This document shows, in pieces, positions 13,804-23,266 of a stretch of 28,437 bases of DNA. The notes below the pieces were generated by a model, which was given only the letters and a program-made list of their open reading frames with translations, was not told the origin of the DNA and made no database searches. Made by a program: the position numbers and the translations under genes. The stretch lies in contig JAISCU010000271.1 of the NCBI GenBank assembly GCA_031265345.1, forward strand, positions 1-28,437, written 5' to 3'. This DNA is from Bifidobacteriaceae bacterium (GTDB lineage: Bacteria; Actinomycetota; Actinomycetes; Actinomycetales; WQXJ01). Within the stretch, counting starts at the first letter, position 1. Every line of letters begins with the position of its first letter.

Positions 13804-15857
13804 CGCACCGTTCCCATCGCCTGCGGCCCACCCTGCGGCCAACCGCCCGGGCCGCCCGGCGACCCACCCTGCGGCCCACCCCGCCCGGCCCGCCGCCGAG
13901 CCGCCTCGTCAGCTGCCCTGGCTCGCCCCACACGGCGGAGCAGCAACGCCAACTCCCACACCAGCAACGCCAGCACCCCGATCGCGGCGAGGAAGCCCAA
14001 CGGCCTGCCCGCCGCCGTGTCGTCCTCGATCACACGTTCTGGCAACTCCCCTTCCCACAGCGCGTCCACCACCGGAGTGCCCGCCGACCGATGCGTGTAC
14101 CCCACGCCCAGTTCGGCAGCGATCCGCTCCAGGGCGGGCTCGTCGATCCGCGAGATCCCGATCTGCCCGTCGGGGCCGCGCACGTATTCGGCCGGCCCGA
14201 CCGGGTCCCCCAGCACGGTGTCCTGGTGCTCCAGCATCCGGCCGCCCTGGTCGGTGCCGTACCCGAGCACCCCTCCCCCGTCCACCAACTCGGCCACCGC
14301 CGCGAACGATGCCGCCGGGTCGTCGTTGGTCTGTTCCCCGTCACCCAGGTAGTAGACCAGACGCGCCCGTTCGGGGTGTTCTGCCTGCTGGCGCTCCAGC
14401 AATTCGGTCAGGAGCGGCAGCGCGGAGTCGATGGTGGAGCCGCTGGCCTGCCGGATCGGGACGGGCGTGAGCGTCTCGGCCGCCGAGCGGGCTGCTCCCG
14501 CGTCGGTCGAGAGCGGCATCGTCAGCCGCGCCGAGGAATCGAACGTGATGATGGCGACGTGCGCGCCGGTGTGGTGCTCGGCGATGGCGGTCAAGTCGGC
14601 CCGCACGCCCTCCAAGCGTGGCTCGGACCCGTCCCAGTCCTCGGCTGCGAGCGAGGCCGAGGTGTCCACCAGCACGATCACATCGGCATCGACCGCTGTC
14701 AGGGAGAATTTCTCCAGGCCCAGGACGGGGTTCCAGACGATCAGCGCCGTCAACACCACCGTCGACCCGCGCCGGACCCAGGTGGCGCGGTTCGCCCGCT
14801 TCCCCGACGGGGCGCCCCAACGCCACCCACCCCAGACGAACAACCCCGCCAGCCCGGTCGTCAGCACCGCGATCCCCCAGGCCGGCCGGTCGTGGATGAC
14901 CCGGCGCGGCGCCCCTTCGACGGGCGCGGAGGCCTGGGCCAGGATCGCGTCGATGATCTCCCCCACCGAGGCCTGGTCGGAGGTCTCGAAGAAGCGGCCG
15001 CCGATCCGCTCGACCTCCGCCTCCAGTTCCTCCGCGCCTTCGTCGTAGTAGGCCTCGTCCATCAGGCCGAACTCGAAGGAACCGGGACATAATGCGAACA
15101 CTTGTATGTCAGCGTCGCCAGCCATGTCGGCGGCTTCGGACAACTCGAAGATGGGCACTCCCTCGACCACGTTGTCGGTCGCCAGGATCACGGATCGCGA
15201 CCGCCCCGAATCGGACCCGTCGAACAGCGACAAGCAGGACACCAGACCGTCGCCCGGCAGCGACGACCCCTCCCCCATGAGCGTCCCCGAATCATCCGGC
15301 CACAGGTCCAAGGGGACCTCGAGCCAATCGTCGAACGACAGGGCGTCCGCGACGGCGGCGAACTGCTTCTCCAGCGGTGCCAGGGTCTGTTCGATGTAGG
15401 AGTAGTCGTCCGTCAGCGGGAACAGCGTCACCGAGGACGAGTTGAACCAACTCATCGCCACCCGTTCCCCGTCGAAGCCTTGGACTATCTCGCGGAACTG
15501 CTCGATCACCCCGGCATCGACCGGGTACATCGAGCCGGACACGTCGAGGCAGAGCACCACGTCGCGGGCGCGGTCCTGGGGGGTGATGATCTGCGACTCG
15601 GCGGGGCGGGCGGACAGCAGGACCGCGCCGAGCGCCGCCACCAGCGCCATCGCGAAGCCGAGCGCGCAGTTGACGTAGTGCCGCCGCGCCACCTGGGCGA
15701 ACACCGGCAGGTCCACGAACGTGACGGTGTTGGCCAATCGCGTGCCAGCGAGCGCCATGACCGCGGCCCGGCGCCGGCGCCGTTCGTGGATCGCCAGGAG
15801 GACCCCGGCGGCCACGATCGGCAGGACCACCAGCAGCCAGGGGTAGATGAAGCTCAT
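13800..15857 (-). CDS. Fused double VWA-domain membrane protein (BatA+BatB-like)
   Basis: The 685-residue protein joins two VWA modules. The first has TM helices at about 5-24 and 64-83, then MIDAS motif DVSGS (Asp105, Ser107, Ser109). Two central TM segments follow (GIAVLTTGLAGLFVWGGW and TVVLTALIVWNPVLGL). The second MIDAS is DTSAS (Asp398, Ser400, Ser402), and a last TM lies near residue 640. In many bacteria these are two separate neighbouring genes (BatA, BatB) in MoxR operons. Here they form one chain. VWA domains bind protein partners through a metal ion and act with MoxR ATPases in assembly or remodelling at the membrane. The low-complexity C-terminus is Gly/Pro/Gln-rich. It overlaps both neighbours by ATGA-type junctions. 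Confidence 0.88.
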   Translation of the reverse strand: MSFIYPWLLVVLPIVAAGVLLAIHERRRRRAAVMALAGTRLANTVTFVDLPVFAQVARRHYVNCALGFAMALVAALGAVLLSARPAESQIITPQDRARDVVLCLDVSGSMYPVDAGVIEQFREIVQGFDGERVAMSWFNSSSVTLFPLTDDYSYIEQTLAPLEKQFAAVADALSFDDWLEVPLDLWPDDSGTLMGEGSSLPGDGLVSCLSLFDGSDSGRSRSVILATDNVVEGVPIFELSEAADMAGDADIQVFALCPGSFEFGLMDEAYYDEGAEELEAEVERIGGRFFETSDQASVGEIIDAILAQASAPVEGAPRRVIHDRPAWGIAVLTTGLAGLFVWGGWRWGAPSGKRANRATWVRRGSTVVLTALIVWNPVLGLEKFSLTAVDADVIVLVDTSASLAAEDWDGSEPRLEGVRADLTAIAEHHTGAHVAIITFDSSARLTMPLSTDAGAARSAAETLTPVPIRQASGSTIDSALPLLTELLERQQAEHPERARLVYYLGDGEQTNDDPAASFAAVAELVDGGGVLGYGTDQGGRMLEHQDTVLGDPVGPAEYVRGPDGQIGISRIDEPALERIAAELGVGYTHRSAGTPVVDALWEGELPERVIEDDTAAGRPLGFLAAIGVLALLVWELALLLRRVGRARAADEAARRRAGRGGPQGGSPGGPGGWPQGGPQAMGTVR

Positions 15858-16330
15858 CGGCTCACCGCCTGGCGCGCCCGGCCCGCGAGGTCGGCGATGT
15901 CGCCTTCGCCCGCCACCCCGAACTCCACCGGGTAGGCCTGCTCGATCAATGCGGTCAGGTTCGGCAGGTGCCCCCGCGAACGCAGTTCCAGCAACGTCAG
16001 CACGGAAGCGTCCGAGCCGGTGAACTGCCGCACGGCCTGGGCTATCTCATAGGCGGCAGATCGGTCGGTGAGTTCGCCGTCGTTCCAGCGGCGTTCGATC
16101 TGGTCGATCCGGTCCAGCACCTCTTGGCGGCTGAGATCGGCCGGCGCGGTGGGCGGCACCAGGGCCGACGGCGGCCCCGAGCGCTTGCGTCGCCAAGCCC
16201 GCCACGCCCGCGCCAGCCAGGGCCACGCCACCATCAGCGCCGCCAGCACCACCAGCGCCACGGCGACTATGAGCCACCAGGCCGAGAACGGCTCCGGCGG
16301 CAGCGGGTCGACCACGTCAGCGCCCCCCAT
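15854..16330 (-). CDS. Single-TM protein of the MoxR/VWA operon (DUF4381-like)
   Basis: The 158-residue product has one N-terminal TM helix (WWLIVAVALVVLAALMVAWP), a basic stretch, and a soluble helical C-terminal domain (RQEVLDRIDQIERRWNDGEL, then YEIAQAVRQFTG). It lies between the DUF58 and VWA genes, with 4-bp and 14-bp overlaps. A short protein of this layout regularly occupies that position in MoxR-DUF58-VWA operons. No catalytic residues are visible, so it is probably a structural part of the membrane complex. Confidence 0.78.
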   Translation of the reverse strand: MGGADVVDPLPPEPFSAWWLIVAVALVVLAALMVAWPWLARAWRAWRRKRSGPPSALVPPTAPADLSRQEVLDRIDQIERRWNDGELTDRSAAYEIAQAVRQFTGSDASVLTLLELRSRGHLPNLTALIEQAYPVEFGVAGEGDIADLAGRARQAVSR

Positions 16331-17206
16331 GGCGGTGCCTCTCCAACACTGCGATCAGCGTCTCGACCAGGTCGCCGCGACCCGTCACCCGTCCGTGCGC
16401 GATCCCCCTCGATGCCAACGCCCGTTCGATGGCCTGCGCCCGGATGGAGGTCATGGTGGCGGCCTGGGACGCCAGCCGCGGGTCCAGGCGCACCTCGTCC
16501 GGCATGGTCAGCCCCGTCTCGACATCGAACGGGTCCACCGCCTGGGAGTCCGCCAGGCTCATGTCGGCGATCTGGAACACGATGATCTGGTGCCGGGCGT
16601 GCAACAGGGCGAGCGAGCGCTCCCCCGAGGCCCCCAGGTCGGCATCGTCCGTGATCAACACGACGATGCCGCGCGCCAACGGGGAGCGCACCGCCAGGTC
16701 CAGCACCGCTGGCAGGTCGGATTCGGGACCGTCCGGGTCGATGGTCGTGTCGGAGAGGCGCCGCAGGAGGTACTCGGCGTGGGCACGGGCGCCGCGCGGC
16801 CGGATCGCCTCCAGGCCGCCCGCGTCCCCGAAGACGGCCCCGACCACGTCGCGGTGCTTGAGCGCCAGGCTGGCGAAGACCCCCGCCACGTCCAGGGCCA
16901 GCTCGAGCTTGGAGGTGCCGTCGGGCGCGAGAGCGGTCATCGACCGGCCCGTGCCCACCGCCAGCAGCAAGTTGTTCTTGTGCTCCGGGAGGTAGCGCCG
17001 CACCAGCGGCTTCCCCGCCCGCGCCGTCGCCTTCCAGTCCACGTCGGAGACGGAGTCGCCGGGCACGTACTCCCGCAGATCCTCGAAGTCGGTGCCGCGT
17101 CCTCGGAAGACGGACACGTAGTCGCCCTCCAGGACCAGGCGCGCCCGCCTGTGCGAGTGGAGCTCCAGTAACGCCTGGATCGCTTGGAGCCGACCGCTGC
17201 GGCCAG

Positions 17207-17210
<4 letters not shown>
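16317..17210 (-). CDS. DUF58 domain protein
   Basis: The 297-residue protein shows the DUF58 signature: DFEDLREYVPGDSVSDVDWK, then ARAGKPLVRRYLPEHKNNLL. A VWA-like C-terminal half follows with IVVLITDDADLG. DUF58 proteins are constant partners of MoxR ATPases. The family function is not settled, but it is thought to be a substrate or adaptor of MoxR in envelope or enzyme maturation. It overlaps the MoxR gene by 4 bp and is followed by the single-TM gene, so it belongs to one operon. Confidence 0.9.
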
Positions 17211-18181
<971 letters not shown>

Positions 18182-18184
18182 GGC

Positions 18185-19735
18185 CTAAAGCCTACTGGTG
18201 CGTGCGGGACGGCTGGCCGCGTCTTCGACCGCGGCCGGTTCCGCCGCTCCCCGCTTGACCGTGGGCCCGGTCAGGCGCTTGACGGCGCCCGGCGCGCCCT
18301 CGATGGCCACGCGATGCATCCAGTGGCGGATCGAACGGACACCGCTGAGCTCCTCCGACCCGCAGTGCCCGGTAGGACCGCCGGGGCTGAGGAGCCTGGG
18401 CGGCTTGGCGCCGGCCACCGAGCCGTCCAACAGGTGCACCCGGTCATGGTAGGGAGCAACACCGCGCGCCACCTGCGCCAGGAAGCCGAAATCGCTGCTG
18501 GCCACAGTGATGACCAGCGACTTCCCGCCGTCGTTCGACAGGCGGATGGCGTCGGCCGGGGTCTCGTAGCAGGCGATGGACACCACCGGGCCGAACGGTT
18601 CGACGTCGCAGAAGACCGTCGACGGCTGGTCGAACACCAGGACGGTGGGCTCGTAGTACGGGCCGGTCAGGTTGCGCGCTTTGCCGCCCCCGCGCACCAC
18701 CCGGCCCCCGAAGGTGATGAGCTCCTTGACTTGCCGGTTCAGCCGCCGCAACTGGTCGTGGTCCGCCAGCGGGCCCATCGTCGTGGCGAGATCGGCCGGA
18801 TCGCCCAGGACCACGGTGCGGTCCAGATAGTGGCACAGCGCCTCGGCGAAGCTCTTCAGCAACGGGCGGGGAACCAGCACCCGTCGGATCGCCGTGCAGG
18901 TCTGCCCCGCGTTGTTGGTCATCTCGCGGGCCACGCAACGCACCAGGGCCTCGAACACCGGTGTGCCCGGCGCGTCGGCCGGTCCCAGGACCGCGGCGTT
19001 GACGCTCTCGGTCGCCAGGGTCAACCGGACGCGGCCGGACATCACCTTCGGTTGCTTCGCCAACCGCAGTCCGGTTCGGGACGAGCCCGTGAAGAAGACA
19101 TGGTCGCCGAATTTGAGATAGTCCCAGAAGGTCTCCGTCTGGCCGTTCAGCAACTGCAGGTTGCCCGGCGGCATGATCTTCGAATCGACGATCAGCCGGG
19201 TCAGCTCGGCGGCCACCGAGGACGTCTGCCGGGCTGGCCGGACGATCAGCGGCACTCCCGCCAAGAACGCCGGAGTCACGCGCGCGGCCGAGCCCCAGAG
19301 CAGGAAGTTCAGTTCGTTGACCAGGATGCCCACGCCGTTGGTCGAGACATACAGGTGCTGACCCACCATTCGGGCTGGCCCCTCCCCCGGCCCAGGGGAC
19401 TCGAGCGGGCCGTCGGCGGCCGCGGTCGAATCCGACAGGTCGCGCAGCGCAGCCTCCGCCAGATGCCGCATGGCGCCCGGGGCTCCCTCGATGTCACGCT
19501 GGGCGTCGCGGCGGGTCGCGCCTTCCTCCGCGGACAGACGGTAGAGGCTGTCCGAGTTGCGGTTCAAATGCTCCGCCAAGCGGAGCACCAGGCGGGCGCG
19601 GTCATGGAAAGTCAGTCTCGCGACCCCCGGAAGCCCAACCGTCCTCGCATGCTCCAGGGCCGTCGGCACCAGGTCCTCGACCGAATCGCCGTCCGTGGCC
19701 ACCCAGTCCCCGGCCACATAGCTGAATCTGGTCAT
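18185..19735 (-). CDS. PaaZ-type aldehyde dehydrogenase without hydratase domain
   Basis: The 516-residue protein matches the aldehyde dehydrogenase half of PaaZ along its length: VGLPGVARLTFHDRARLVLR, NELNFLLWG (Asn143), FTGSSRTG, and TNNAGQTCTAIRRVLVP with the candidate nucleophile Cys280. PaaZ oxidises the semialdehyde formed by ring cleavage in phenylacetate degradation. The C-terminal MaoC-like oxepin-CoA hydratase domain is absent. The position of the usual general-base Glu (E-A-D-S-L-N in E. coli PaaZ) reads A-T-E-S-V-N, so Glu is shifted by two residues (Glu243). Other paa genes are not visible, so the substrate may differ. Ribosome site AAAGGAT lies before ATG 19735. It is divergent from a thioesterase gene. 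Confidence 0.85.
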   Translation of the reverse strand: MTRFSYVAGDWVATDGDSVEDLVPTALEHARTVGLPGVARLTFHDRARLVLRLAEHLNRNSDSLYRLSAEEGATRRDAQRDIEGAPGAMRHLAEAALRDLSDSTAAADGPLESPGPGEGPARMVGQHLYVSTNGVGILVNELNFLLWGSAARVTPAFLAGVPLIVRPARQTSSVAAELTRLIVDSKIMPPGNLQLLNGQTETFWDYLKFGDHVFFTGSSRTGLRLAKQPKVMSGRVRLTLATESVNAAVLGPADAPGTPVFEALVRCVAREMTNNAGQTCTAIRRVLVPRPLLKSFAEALCHYLDRTVVLGDPADLATTMGPLADHDQLRRLNRQVKELITFGGRVVRGGGKARNLTGPYYEPTVLVFDQPSTVFCDVEPFGPVVSIACYETPADAIRLSNDGGKSLVITVASSDFGFLAQVARGVAPYHDRVHLLDGSVAGAKPPRLLSPGGPTGHCGSEELSGVRSIRHWMHRVAIEGAPGAVKRLTGPTVKRGAAEPAAVEDAASRPARTSRL

Positions 19736-19752
19736 CGCATATCCTTTCGGGC

Positions 19753-20142
19753 GTGGAACTGAAACTGGGCGAACTCGCCCTCAAGCTCGGCATCGAGATC
19801 ATTCACCAATCGCCGGACCGGTTGGTCGCCCGCATGCCGGTCGCGGGCAACCGCCAGCCCTTCGGCCGCCTCCATGGCGGGGCGACCATGGCGTTGGGCG
19901 AGACCCTGGGATCGCTGGCCGCCGACCTGCACGCCGCGCCGCGCGCCAAGATCGCGGTCGGCGTGGACGTCAACACCACCCACCACCTGCCCGCGACCGA
20001 GGGCTATGTGACCGGAACGGCACGGCCCCTGCACCTGGGCGAGCGCCTGACCACGCACGAGATCATGGTCCAGGACGAGGCCGGACGCCGCATCGCGACC
20101 GTCCGCATCACCAACATGCTGCTGGACGCCGCCGAGGCGTGA
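19753..20142 (+). CDS. PaaI-type hotdog thioesterase
   Basis: The 129-residue product has the hotdog-fold PaaI pattern GRLHGGATMALGETLGS (His41-Gly-Gly, candidate catalytic Glu50) and the strand KIAVGVDVNTTHHLPATEG. Family members hydrolyse acyl- and aryl-CoA esters, and PaaI removes dead-end CoA esters in phenylacetate catabolism. GTG 19753 lies only 17 bp from the divergent dehydrogenase start, and no Shine-Dalgarno site is visible for it. The mRNA may be leaderless. The pairing with a PaaZ-type enzyme suggests a shared aromatic or acyl-CoA substrate. Confidence 0.88.
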   Translation: MELKLGELALKLGIEIIHQSPDRLVARMPVAGNRQPFGRLHGGATMALGETLGSLAADLHAAPRAKIAVGVDVNTTHHLPATEGYVTGTARPLHLGERLTTHEIMVQDEAGRRIATVRITNMLLDAAEA

Positions 20143-20173
20143 GCCGACCGGCCAGCTCTGGCCGGGGAGGCTC
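20141..20173 (+). terminator. Nested hairpin after the thioesterase gene
   Basis: An outer stem GAGCC/GGCTC and an inner stem CCGGCCA/TGGCCGG (loop GCTC) begin at the thioesterase stop codon (20140-20142). This is a probable terminator. Confidence 0.6.
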
Positions 20174-20370
20174 GTCGAGGTCGGGGTGGGTTTGGCTGAC
20201 AAGATCACGTCATCTCTGCGGCAGGATATGGCCCTTCGAGGCTCGGTGCGCTAGGCCAAGGGGATCGGCCCCGAGAGTGGACGGACAGGGATTCCGCCCA
20301 CACCTCATCCGTTCAACCTAACATGTTTGCGCCGAAGGCCCAGCAACTCGACACGTCGGCCGCGCGGCTG

Positions 20371-20508
20371 GGCACAGTCGCCGGAGAGCCTTCCGCTGCG
20401 ACCCGGTCGGGCGGCATCGTCCAGCTAGTCGGCGCCCAGGCTGGGAAGTCGCCGGACGGCCTTCCGCCGCGACCCGGTCAGGCGGCATCGTCCATCTGGT
20501 CAGCGGCG
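20371..20508. repeat. Partial duplication of the end of the oxidoreductase gene
   Basis: About 60 bp at 20379-20434 repeats 20450-20508 with few changes; shared blocks include GCGACCCGGTC and GCGGCATCGTCCA. The second copy holds the last codons and stop of the leftward oxidoreductase gene, and the first lies just beyond it. The rest of the gap 20174-20477 holds no gene I can support. Confidence 0.65.
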
Positions 20509-21479
20509 TACTGTACGCCGATCTGGGCTCGAATCCGGTCCATGGTCTCCATGATCTGAATGGATTGGGCCAACGACATCAGCTCGCTGGTCGGCTCGCC
20601 CGCGCGGACCAGGCGCTCCATCTCCCTGGCCTGGTACTCCATGCCCCGCCCGGCGGTGGAACCGTCGAAGGTCTCGATGGTCTGGCCGTCCGTGGTGGAG
20701 ACGCGCAGCTGCGTCGGCGCGTACCAAACGCCGGCCAGGTCGGCTCGGGCTTTCGACCCCAGGACGGCCGCGACGTTGGGGCCTTTCGTGTCCGATGCCG
20801 TCACCCACAGCGCCCGCGCACCGTTCGGGTACGCGAATTCCCCGGTCACAGCCTTGTCCGCGCCCGTGGGGCCGAGGCTCGAAGCCTTCACCTCGATCCC
20901 GGACGGCTCGCCGAACAAGTCGTACGCGAACGAGATGGGGTACACGCCCAGGTCGAGCAGCGCGCCGCCGCCCACCGCCAGGTCGTTGATGCGGTGGCGG
21001 GGATCGTCGCTCAGCTTCTGGGTGTGGTCCACCACCAGGCCGTTCAACTCGCCCAGGACTCCTTCGGCGATCAGCTCCCGCAAGCGGATCATGTGCGGCA
21101 GGAAACGCGTCCACATCGCCTCCATCACGGTCACCCCGGCTTGTTCGGCGGCCTTCGCGATGGCCCGGCCCTCAGCGGCGTTGATGGTCAGGGGCTTCTC
21201 GATCAGGACGTGCTTGCCAGCCTCGATGGCCGCGAGGGAGCCTTCCAGGTGGTGACTGTGCGGCGTCGCCACATAGATTATGTCGACGGTCGGATCGGCC
21301 ACCAGGTCCTCGTACGAGCCGTGGGCTCTCGCCACGCCGTATTCGGCGGCGAAGGCGTCCGCCTTGGCCTGGTCCCGCGAGCCGACCGCCGCCAGGCGGT
21401 GCCCGTCCAGTTTCAGGTCCTTCGCGAAAGTCCCGGCTATTCCTCCGGTCGCCATGATCCCCCAGCCGAGATCGTCCAT
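20478..21479 (-). CDS. Gfo/Idh/MocA-family NAD(P)-dependent oxidoreductase
   Basis: From ATG 21479 (site AAGGAGCG, complement of about 21486-21493) the protein has 333 residues. The Rossmann motif is GIMATGGIAGTFAKDL. The family signature EKPLTINAAEG contains the catalytic-region Lys of E-K-P. The C-terminal domain shows GGGALLDLGVYPISFAYDLFG. It resembles trans-1,2-dihydrobenzene-1,2-diol dehydrogenase-like or sugar dehydrogenases of the family. The substrate is not readable. The open frame upstream to 21623 has no ribosome site and poor composition, so I reject the longer start. It is monocistronic. Confidence 0.9.
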   Translation of the reverse strand: MDDLGWGIMATGGIAGTFAKDLKLDGHRLAAVGSRDQAKADAFAAEYGVARAHGSYEDLVADPTVDIIYVATPHSHHLEGSLAAIEAGKHVLIEKPLTINAAEGRAIAKAAEQAGVTVMEAMWTRFLPHMIRLRELIAEGVLGELNGLVVDHTQKLSDDPRHRINDLAVGGGALLDLGVYPISFAYDLFGEPSGIEVKASSLGPTGADKAVTGEFAYPNGARALWVTASDTKGPNVAAVLGSKARADLAGVWYAPTQLRVSTTDGQTIETFDGSTAGRGMEYQAREMERLVRAGEPTSELMSLAQSIQIMETMDRIRAQIGVQYAADQMDDAA

Positions 21480-21864
21480 GCTTTGTCGCTCCTTAATATC
21501 TTGGTGTCGGTTGGTCGGGCCTCGCCGGAGGTCTTCCGGCGTCTGGTGGTCCAAGCTGTCGCCCCGTGGCGTCTTGGTGTTGGTTGGTAGGGTCGCCCGG
21601 CCTGGTCGCGCAGTCATGGCCATTGTCCCACCGCTCAGCCTTCCCGAGGGGAGCCCTCCGTCATGGCCGGGCGTTCGGGTAGCCTGGTCGGGTCAGGTGC
21701 TGACTTGCCAGCGCCCAGGCGCCACTCCCCCTCCGGCGTGCCGGGAAAGCGGGCCGATGCGGCGTGTGGTTGCACGCGGAGACGACCGAGCGGCATCGTG
21801 CATCTCGACACCCGCCAACGACCGGACAGAAAGACCGAACGAATTGCCTGCCGACCGCAAGAAG

Positions 21865-22839
21865 ATGCGCGCCAACCTGCTGCTGCTGGCGGCCGCCATG
21901 CTGTGGGGCCTGGCGTTCACCGCCCAGAAGGTCGGCTCGGAGTACGTCGGGGCTTTCACCTTCAACTCGGTGCGTTTCGGGCTGGGAGCGGCGATGATCG
22001 GACTGGTCGTGATGGGGCTGGATCGGCACCGCCGGATCGACCGCGCGCGGCGGCGGCGGCTCTCGCGGTCGGTGCTGTGGCCGGGGTTCGTGTGCGGCTC
22101 CATGCTGACCGCTGCGGCCGGGCTCCAACAGGCGGCCGTGCCGGACACCACTGCCGGGAACGTGGCCTTCGTGACCGGCTTGTACCTGGTGCTGGTGCCG
22201 ATCTTCGGGGTGTTCCTGGGGCAGCGTCTGCGCTGGTTGACGGTGGGCGGGATAGTGCTGGCGCTGGTCGGGCTGTACCTGATCGCCGTCACCGACACGT
22301 TCACCTTCGCCCGCGGCGACGGCCTGGCGATGATGGCCGCCGTCTGCTTCGCGATCCAGATCCTGGCCGTGGACCGTTACGCCGGTCGGTTGCCAGCCTT
22401 GCGTTTCGCCTGCTCGCAGTTCTGGTTCTGCTCCTTGACCTCGGCCGTGTGCGCTCCCGTGTTCGACTCCCATCCGTTCACTGGGTTGTCTGCTGGTTTG
22501 ATCCCCCTGCTCTACGGCGGGCTGATCTCGGTCGGCTTGGCCTACACGTTCCAAATCCTGGCGCAGCGCGACGCCGAACCCGCCCCGGCGGCTTTGATCA
22601 TGTCGTTCGAGAGCGTCTTCGGGGCTCTTGGGGGCGCGGTGATCCTGCACGAGAACATGGGGGTGCGCGGCTATGTTGGCGCGGGCTTGATGATGGCGGG
22701 GATCATCGCGTCCCAACTGGGTCCGCCGTCGCGGCCGACTCGGACGACGCGTCCGAAGAAGGCTCTGCGTCCGCCCGCGGGCTCGCCTGTGGCCAGGGCT
22801 GCTACTTCGCGCGACCATGGGGGCACCTCCGAGACGTGA
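21865..22839 (+). CDS. DMT-superfamily (EamA) transporter
   Basis: The 324-residue product has ten hydrophobic helices in two EamA halves (first: MRANLLLLAAAMLWGLAFTA; second begins near GDGLAMMAAVCFAIQILAVD). The second half ends with the conserved EamA pattern PAPAALIMSFESVFGALGGA. Such proteins export amino acids, purines or other metabolites. The specific substrate is unknown. The basic, Pro-rich C-terminus is cytoplasmic. The start is uncertain: TTG 21844 is possible, and the frame runs further upstream without support. The gap 21480-21864 contains no other supportable gene. Confidence 0.88.
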   Translation: MRANLLLLAAAMLWGLAFTAQKVGSEYVGAFTFNSVRFGLGAAMIGLVVMGLDRHRRIDRARRRRLSRSVLWPGFVCGSMLTAAAGLQQAAVPDTTAGNVAFVTGLYLVLVPIFGVFLGQRLRWLTVGGIVLALVGLYLIAVTDTFTFARGDGLAMMAAVCFAIQILAVDRYAGRLPALRFACSQFWFCSLTSAVCAPVFDSHPFTGLSAGLIPLLYGGLISVGLAYTFQILAQRDAEPAPAALIMSFESVFGALGGAVILHENMGVRGYVGAGLMMAGIIASQLGPPSRPTRTTRPKKALRPPAGSPVARAATSRDHGGTSET

Positions 22840-22855
22840 CGGGCGGTGTCACTGG

Positions 22856-23189
22856 CGCATTTGGCGCCCGCGGGGCTATGCCCGGCCGTCCGTTGCGGGC
22901 CGAAATGCGGGTGAACGATGTTCGTGGTCGGTCGGGGCGTGCCACGAACCCCGTTGAGACGCGATTCGCGCGCCCACGGTCACGCCCGGCCGTGCCTGGC
23001 GGGCCGAAATGCGGGTGAACGACGTTCGTGGTCGCGCCCCTCATGCCACGAACGCCGTTGAGGCGCATTTGGCGCCCGCGCTGCTGTGCCCGGCCGCCCG
23101 CTGAGGGCCGAAATGCGGGTGAACGGTGTTCGTGGTCGGCCGGGTCGTGCCACGAACCCTGTTGAGGCGCATTTGACGCCCGCGCGCGG
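22856..23189. repeat. 104-bp tandem repeat array (three units plus a partial fourth)
   Basis: Unit starts fall at 22856, 22960, 23064 and 23168, an exact 104-bp period; only about 22 bp of the fourth remain. Each full unit holds two inverted repeats: CGCATTTGGCGCCCG facing GGGCCGAAATGCG, and GTTCGTGG facing CCACGAAC. Arms are conserved while loops vary. The period is not a multiple of three, which argues against coding. It fills the gap between the transporter and the next gene. Confidence 0.9.
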
Positions 23190-23266
23190 CCACGACCCGA
23201 CGCCCATTCTGGCAGCCGGTAAGCTCGGGCTTGGTCACCATGGCCCCGGATGAAGGAGACACCCCG

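Noticed and set aside
22856..23189. Tandem repeats as a CRISPR array
   Set aside because: Unit length is 104 bp with near-identical units. There are no short repeats with unique 30-bp spacers and no cas genes nearby.
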